Shown here piece by piece: positions 60,443-64,000 of a stretch of 64,000 bases of DNA. The notes beneath the pieces are model-generated. The model was not told the origin of the DNA, did no database searches, and saw only the letters and a program-made list of their open reading frames with translations. Location: positions 1 through 64,000 of the forward strand of contig CAWDTK010000025.1 of assembly GCA_963805255.1 (NCBI GenBank), written 5' to 3'. This stretch comes from Bog-532 sp963805255. Its GTDB lineage: Bacteria > Actinomycetota > Actinomycetes > Streptosporangiales > Streptosporangiaceae. The stretch's first letter is position 1; the number at the start of each line of letters is the position of its first letter. The translations under genes and the position numbers were made by a program.

Positions 60443-61312
60443 ATGCTGACCGGAACCGTGACGGTGGTGATCGCCACCCGCAACCGGCGTCCCGAGCTGT
60501 GCGCGACCCTGGAACGCCTCAGCATCCTGCCCGAGCGCCCGGCGATCGTCGTCGTCGATAACGGGTCGCGGGACGGTACCGCCCCTGCGGTCCGGCGCGC
60601 CTTCCGGCACGTCGAGCTGATCACCCTGCGGCGTAACCTGGGTGCCTGCGCGCGCAACGTCGGCGTGCGGCGGGCCCGGACGCCGTACCTGGCGCTGAGC
60701 GATGACGATTCGTGGTGGGAGCCGGGCGCGCTGGCCAGGGCCGTCACGGTCCTGGACGCCAGCCCGCGGGTCGGTGTCGTCGCCGCGGCCACGATGGTGG
60801 GCCCGGAGGCGGCACCGGACCCGATCAACGCGCTGATGGCGGCCAGCCCGCTGTCCCGGGGCCTCCTGCCGGGACCGCGTGTGCTCGGTTTCCTCGGCTG
60901 CGCCGCCGTCGCCCGGAGACAGGCGTACCTGGCAGCGGGCGGGTATTCACGCCTGCTGTTCATCGGCGGGGAGGAGGAGCTGCTGGCTTACGATCTGGCG
61001 GCGAAAGGCTGGCCGATCAGCTTCCGGGACGACGTCATCGTCCATCATTGGCCGTCGCCGGCCCGCGACGCGCGCCGCCGCCGCAGCCAGGAAACCCGTA
61101 ACCGGGTCCTGGTGGCCTGGCTGCGCCGTCCCCTGCCGCGCGCGATCGGCGACACTGCCCGGCTGGCCCGTACCGCCGGCCGGGACCCGGCCGCGGGCCG
61201 GGCGCTAGCGGAAACAGTACTTAAGCTGCCGGCCGCCCTGCTCATGCGGCGGCGGCTGCCGGGCGGGGTGGAGGCCGACATCCAGCTGCTGGAGGCCAGC
61301 CATGCCGGATGA
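60443..61312 (+). CDS. Family 2 glycosyltransferase
   Basis: 289 residues. GT-A motifs VTVVIATRNRRPELCATLERL, IVVVDNGSRDGTAPAV and the DxD-like LALSDDDSWWEPGAL. YSRLLFIGGEEELLAYDLAAKGW supplies the C-terminal acidic pair. Close paralogue of the next gene, which it overlaps by 11 bp. Probably adds a side sugar to the same glycan. Confidence 0.85.
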   Translation: MLTGTVTVVIATRNRRPELCATLERLSILPERPAIVVVDNGSRDGTAPAVRRAFRHVELITLRRNLGACARNVGVRRARTPYLALSDDDSWWEPGALARAVTVLDASPRVGVVAAATMVGPEAAPDPINALMAASPLSRGLLPGPRVLGFLGCAAVARRQAYLAAGGYSRLLFIGGEEELLAYDLAAKGWPISFRDDVIVHHWPSPARDARRRRSQETRNRVLVAWLRRPLPRAIGDTARLARTAGRDPAAGRALAETVLKLPAALLMRRRLPGGVEADIQLLEASHAG

Positions 61313-62234
61313 CCCGCCGCCCGCCGCGCGGGCAAGCCGACCGGACCCGCGGGTCACCGTGGCGGTGATCACCCACAACCGGCGCGCGGAGCTGGCCCGC
61401 ACCCTGGGCCAGCTCGCCGGCCTGCCGGAGAATCCGGCGATCGTCGTGGTGGACAATGGGTCGGACGACGGCTCGGCGGCCTACGTCCGGTGGTCGCATC
61501 CGGCGATCCGGCTGATCGCGGCACGCCGCAACCTCGGCGCGGCCGGGCGGAACCTGGCGCTGCGCCACGTGATGACCCCGTACGTGGCGTTCTGCGACGA
61601 CGACACCTGGTGGGAGCCGGGCTCGCTGGCCCGGGCCGCGGACGCGCTCGACGCGCACCCGAACGTCGCGGCGGTCACGGCCAGGATCGTCGTCGAGCCA
61701 TCGGGCGCGGATGATCCCATCGTGCCCGAGCTCGCCGGCTCGCCAGTGGCCTGCCGCCCGGGGCTGCCGGGGCCCGCGCTGCTCAGCATCATGGCGGGCG
61801 CGTCCGTTCTCCGCACCGAGACTTTCCGCGCGGCGGGCGGCTTCTCCGCACGGCTGTGGCTGGGCGGGGAGGAAGAGTTGCTCTGCACCGACCTGGTCAC
61901 CGCCGGCTACTGGCTGTGTTACCTGCCCGCGGCAATCGTTCACCATCAGGCTTCCCTGGCCCGCGACGCGTCGCTGCGCCGCCGGGTGGGTATCAGGAAC
62001 ACGCTCTGGTTCACCTGGCTCCGGCGCCCGCCCCGGTCCGCCTGGCGGCGAACCGCCGAGCTGGCCGCTACCGTGCCCCGCGATGCGACGTCGGCGGCGG
62101 CGTTCGGCGCGGCGGTGCGCGGTCTGCCCTGGGTGCTGCGGGAACGCCGGCCGGTGCCGCCAGAGGTCGAAGCCCAGATCCAGCTGCTGGAAGAGCCGCG
62201 CCGCGTGTCACCCGCCCGGCGTTATGTCGGCTGA
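61302..62234 (+). CDS. Family 2 glycosyltransferase, tandem paralogue
   Basis: 310 residues. Motifs parallel those of the upstream gene: VAVITHNRRAELARTL, VVVDNGSDDGSAAYV, VAFCDDDTWWEPGSLARAADALDAHP and LWLGGEEELLCTDLVTAGYWL. Shared C-terminal IQLLE motif. The pair arose by tandem duplication, and the differing acceptor-side residues suggest separate specificities. Confidence 0.85.
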   Translation: MPDDPPPAARASRPDPRVTVAVITHNRRAELARTLGQLAGLPENPAIVVVDNGSDDGSAAYVRWSHPAIRLIAARRNLGAAGRNLALRHVMTPYVAFCDDDTWWEPGSLARAADALDAHPNVAAVTARIVVEPSGADDPIVPELAGSPVACRPGLPGPALLSIMAGASVLRTETFRAAGGFSARLWLGGEEELLCTDLVTAGYWLCYLPAAIVHHQASLARDASLRRRVGIRNTLWFTWLRRPPRSAWRRTAELAATVPRDATSAAAFGAAVRGLPWVLRERRPVPPEVEAQIQLLEEPRRVSPARRYVG

Positions 62235-62289
62235 CAGCCCGGCACCGGGGCCGCCGTGCCGCCCAGCGCGCGGTATTCCCAGCCCGCCG

Positions 62290-63010
62290 CGCGCCGGCGG
62301 TGCACGCGGCGCCGAGTACCCCCAGGCGACAGCCGGCCAGGTAGCCGCCGGCCAGTTCGGTGGCCAGGCTGACGGCCCGTCTGCGGCACCGGTCGTTGAT
62401 CTCGTCCACACGCTGCAGGAAGGCCAGGGCCTTACCGGCACCCAGGTCGTCCGCTCGCGCCCGGAACGCGCGGGTGTCGGCGGGCAGGGATCCGCCGCCG
62501 AAGCCAAGGCCGGCCTGCAGGCCGCCGGCGCCGATGCGCGGATCATGCCCGAGAGCTTGCGCCAGTGCCTGCACGTCCGCCCCGGCGGCCTCGCAGACCT
62601 CCGCCATCGCGTTGATGAATGAGATCTTGGTAGCCAGGAACGCCTGTGCTGCCGCCGGGGCCAGTTCCGCGGTGGCCAGATCCGTCACGACCAGCGGAAC
62701 GCCCTCCGCCAGGGGCCTTTCGTAAACCTCGCGGAGGATCGCCTCCGCCCGGGGCGATGCCACCCCGGCCACGATCCAGCCCGGGTGCAGCGCGTCGGCC
62801 ACCGCGTGCCGCTCGCAGACAAACCCCGGATTCCAGGCCAGTTCCGCTTTCTTCCCGGCCACGCCGAGCCGGGCCAGGCGATCAGCGCACACGGCCGCGG
62901 TCCCCATCGGGAGGGCGGACCTGCCCACGACCAGGCACGGCCTGCTCAGCCGTGGGGCCAGTGCGTCTATGCTCGCCGCCAGGGCGGAGGCGCCGGCCCG
63001 GTGTGACCCG
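62290..63010 (-). pseudogene. UDP-glucose/GDP-mannose dehydrogenase, central fragment
   Basis: The minus-strand frame reads ASIDALAPRLSRPCLVVGRSALPMGT, then LAWNPGFVCERHAV, FLATKISFINAMAEVCEAAGADV and GLGFGGGSLPADTRAF, with GFGGGSLPADTRA in place of the usual GFGGSCLPKD: the catalytic Cys position is Ser-Leu and the Lys is Ala. The NAD-binding N-terminus and the UDP-binding C-terminus are absent (homology ends near LGVLGAA). Truncated at both ends and with altered active-site residues, so non-functional. Confidence 0.7.
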
Positions 63011-63026
63011 GCGTCCCGCAGCAGCC

Positions 63027-63599
63027 GGGCGCTTCGGGGTCCAGACTATCGACCCCGGCACCATCGGCGACACCGCGTCCACGCTGATCGAGCTGGCCGA
63101 TGGCCGCGGCCCGGACGCCGTCATCGACGCGGTCGGGATGGAGGCGCACGGCCACGACGAGCCCCGCAGTACCAAACTCACCGAGATCGGGCAGAAGGCC
63201 ACCGGGCTGCTGCCCGGCTCGCTGGCGGCCAAGGTGTCCGATCAGGCCGCGCTGGACCGGCTCGACGCCCTGCACACCGCCGTCAAGGCGGTGCGCCGTG
63301 GCGGCACGGTGTCGGTCAGCGGCGTCTACGGCGGCGAGATCGACCCGATGCCGCTGATGGAGATGTTCGACCGGGGCGTTCAGCTGCGCATGGGCCAGGC
63401 CCACGTGCGGCGCTGGACCGACGACCTCATGCCGATCGTCAGCGACGATCGCGACCCGCTGGGAGTCCGCCAGTTCGCGACCCATCACCTGCCGCTGGAA
63501 GAAGCCCCGCACGGATACGAAATCTTCCGCGGCAAGGCAGACTGCTGCCTCAAGGTCGTCCTCCAGCCCTGGCCACAACCCCCCGCCGCATCTGAATAG
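63027..63599 (+). pseudogene. Zinc-dependent alcohol/formaldehyde dehydrogenase, C-terminal fragment
   Basis: The frame enters at FGVQTIDPGTIGDTASTLIELADGRGPDAVIDAVGMEAHGHD, continues VRRGGTVSVSGVYGGEIDPMPLMEMFDRGVQLRMGQAHV and ends HHLPLEEAPHGYEIFRGKADCCLKVVLQP. This is the cofactor-domain half of a formaldehyde-dehydrogenase-like MDR protein; the GroES-like catalytic half with zinc ligands is missing. It meets the UDP-glucose dehydrogenase fragment head to head at about 63015. Confidence 0.75.
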
Positions 63600-63771
63600 C
63601 CCGGCCAATTTGCCGGCCAGACCGGCGGGAGGGTGTGCAAGGTTGCCATCGGAGGCTGGCGGCGCTTCTCTGATCTGGATCGACAGCCACGCAGGCACCG
63701 GCCGAGCGCCAGTCAGCGGCACGTCCAGTCACGGCGGTCATTTCGGCGGCTCGCGTTGTCCTTCCGCTCGG

Positions 63772-64000
63772 TCAGCTCTCCCGCACGCGCGGGAGCACCT
63801 GGGTGGCGAAGAACTCGAACGCTCCCTCCAGCCGTCCGCCGACCTGGCCTAGGTACACCTCATTGAAGCCTGCCTGCTCGTAGGCCTTGATGGCTGCTCT
63901 CGGTCAGCAGGCTCGCGGTCGCCGCCGCCTGCGCGATGATCGCCGGTTGAATGCGTGTCGTTGGGCAGGTCACGGCCGTGGTGATCGGCAGGCTGGTCGC
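63772..64000 (-). pseudogene. F420-dependent LLM oxidoreductase with internal deletion, runs off the window
   Basis: From the right edge the minus strand reads an N-terminal segment (ITTAVTCPTTRIQPAIIAQAAATASLL). It then jumps near 63900, out of frame, to the extreme C-terminus (IKAYEQAGFNEVYLGQVGGRLEGAFEFFATQVLPRV, stop 63774-63772). About 200 central residues are deleted. 63600-63771 holds nothing I can support. Confidence 0.65.

Noticed and set aside
1..64000. CRISPR array or other regularly spaced repeats
   Set aside because: No set of short direct repeats at regular spacing was seen; the repeats found are IS ends and target duplications.

Overview
The window is high-GC DNA with GTG/TTG starts, 4-nt start/stop overlaps and many actinobacterial protein families (DUF2243, CtaG, F420-dependent LLM oxidoreductase remnants, SpoIIAB/STAS regulators, HGxxPAAT-like membrane protein). 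It fits a chromosomal accessory region of a monoderm Actinomycetota. I cannot name the genus. No complete RNA gene and no CRISPR array was seen; the only tRNA signal is a 3'-half tRNA-Asn fragment that looks like an integrase attachment site.

Layout. 1-27 kb is an insertion-sequence graveyard. In order it holds a partial IS3 and a partial IS66, a frameshifted acetyltransferase, an integrase remnant with its tRNA-like att site, a STAS / MerR-receiver / KaiC-like signalling group (5-7.6 kb), a 2.6-kb transposon with perfect 17-bp ends and 5-bp target duplication, remnants of an ADP-ribosylglycohydrolase and an F420 oxidoreductase, and an ATPase/STAS pair. A 5.3-kb nested insertion follows: a conserved hypothetical gene split by an IS256-type element (8-bp duplication), whose own transposase gene is split by a 3.2-kb tyrosine-recombinase module. 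Then come an intact IS3, an intact IS66 carrying a DUF4338 (DruA-like) gene, an IS1380 transposase, and IS110 / ISAzo13-like / HAD fragments.

27-40.6 kb is a coherent forward metabolic block: GH15 glucan hydrolase, SDR, small membrane proteins, gluconate-dehydrogenase-subunit-3-like protein, GMC oxidoreductase, enolase-superfamily enzyme, pyruvate oxidase-like TPP enzyme, then a seven-gene Mrp/Mbh-type cation antiporter operon. I infer sugar oxidation feeding electrons to the membrane next to an ion-translocating module.

40.6-49.4 kb is mixed: IS982, a broken ATPase-STAS gene, a stress-type SDR, a plasmid-stabilisation-like protein, an Fe-S oxidoreductase gene cut by an IS1182 element at CTAG, and small membrane proteins including DUF2243 and CtaG.

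49.6-62.3 kb is a glycan locus, mostly on the minus strand: two GT9-type transferases, hldE, gmhA, a GT4, a further glycosyltransferase, a carbamoyltransferase, a UDP-glucuronate-decarboxylase-like epimerase and a GT2-GmhB fusion, with two tandem GT2 genes running divergently. Together gmhA, hldE and the fused gmhB domain supply every enzymatic activity needed from sedoheptulose-7-phosphate to ADP-D-glycero-D-manno-heptose. A 31-bp AT-rich palindrome sits upstream of the seven-gene run. The right end (62.3-64 kb) holds truncated UDP-glucose dehydrogenase, formaldehyde-dehydrogenase-like and F420 oxidoreductase fragments.

Many otherwise convincing genes carry one single-base deletion in or next to a G/C run. 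Some of these pseudogenes may therefore be assembly errors.
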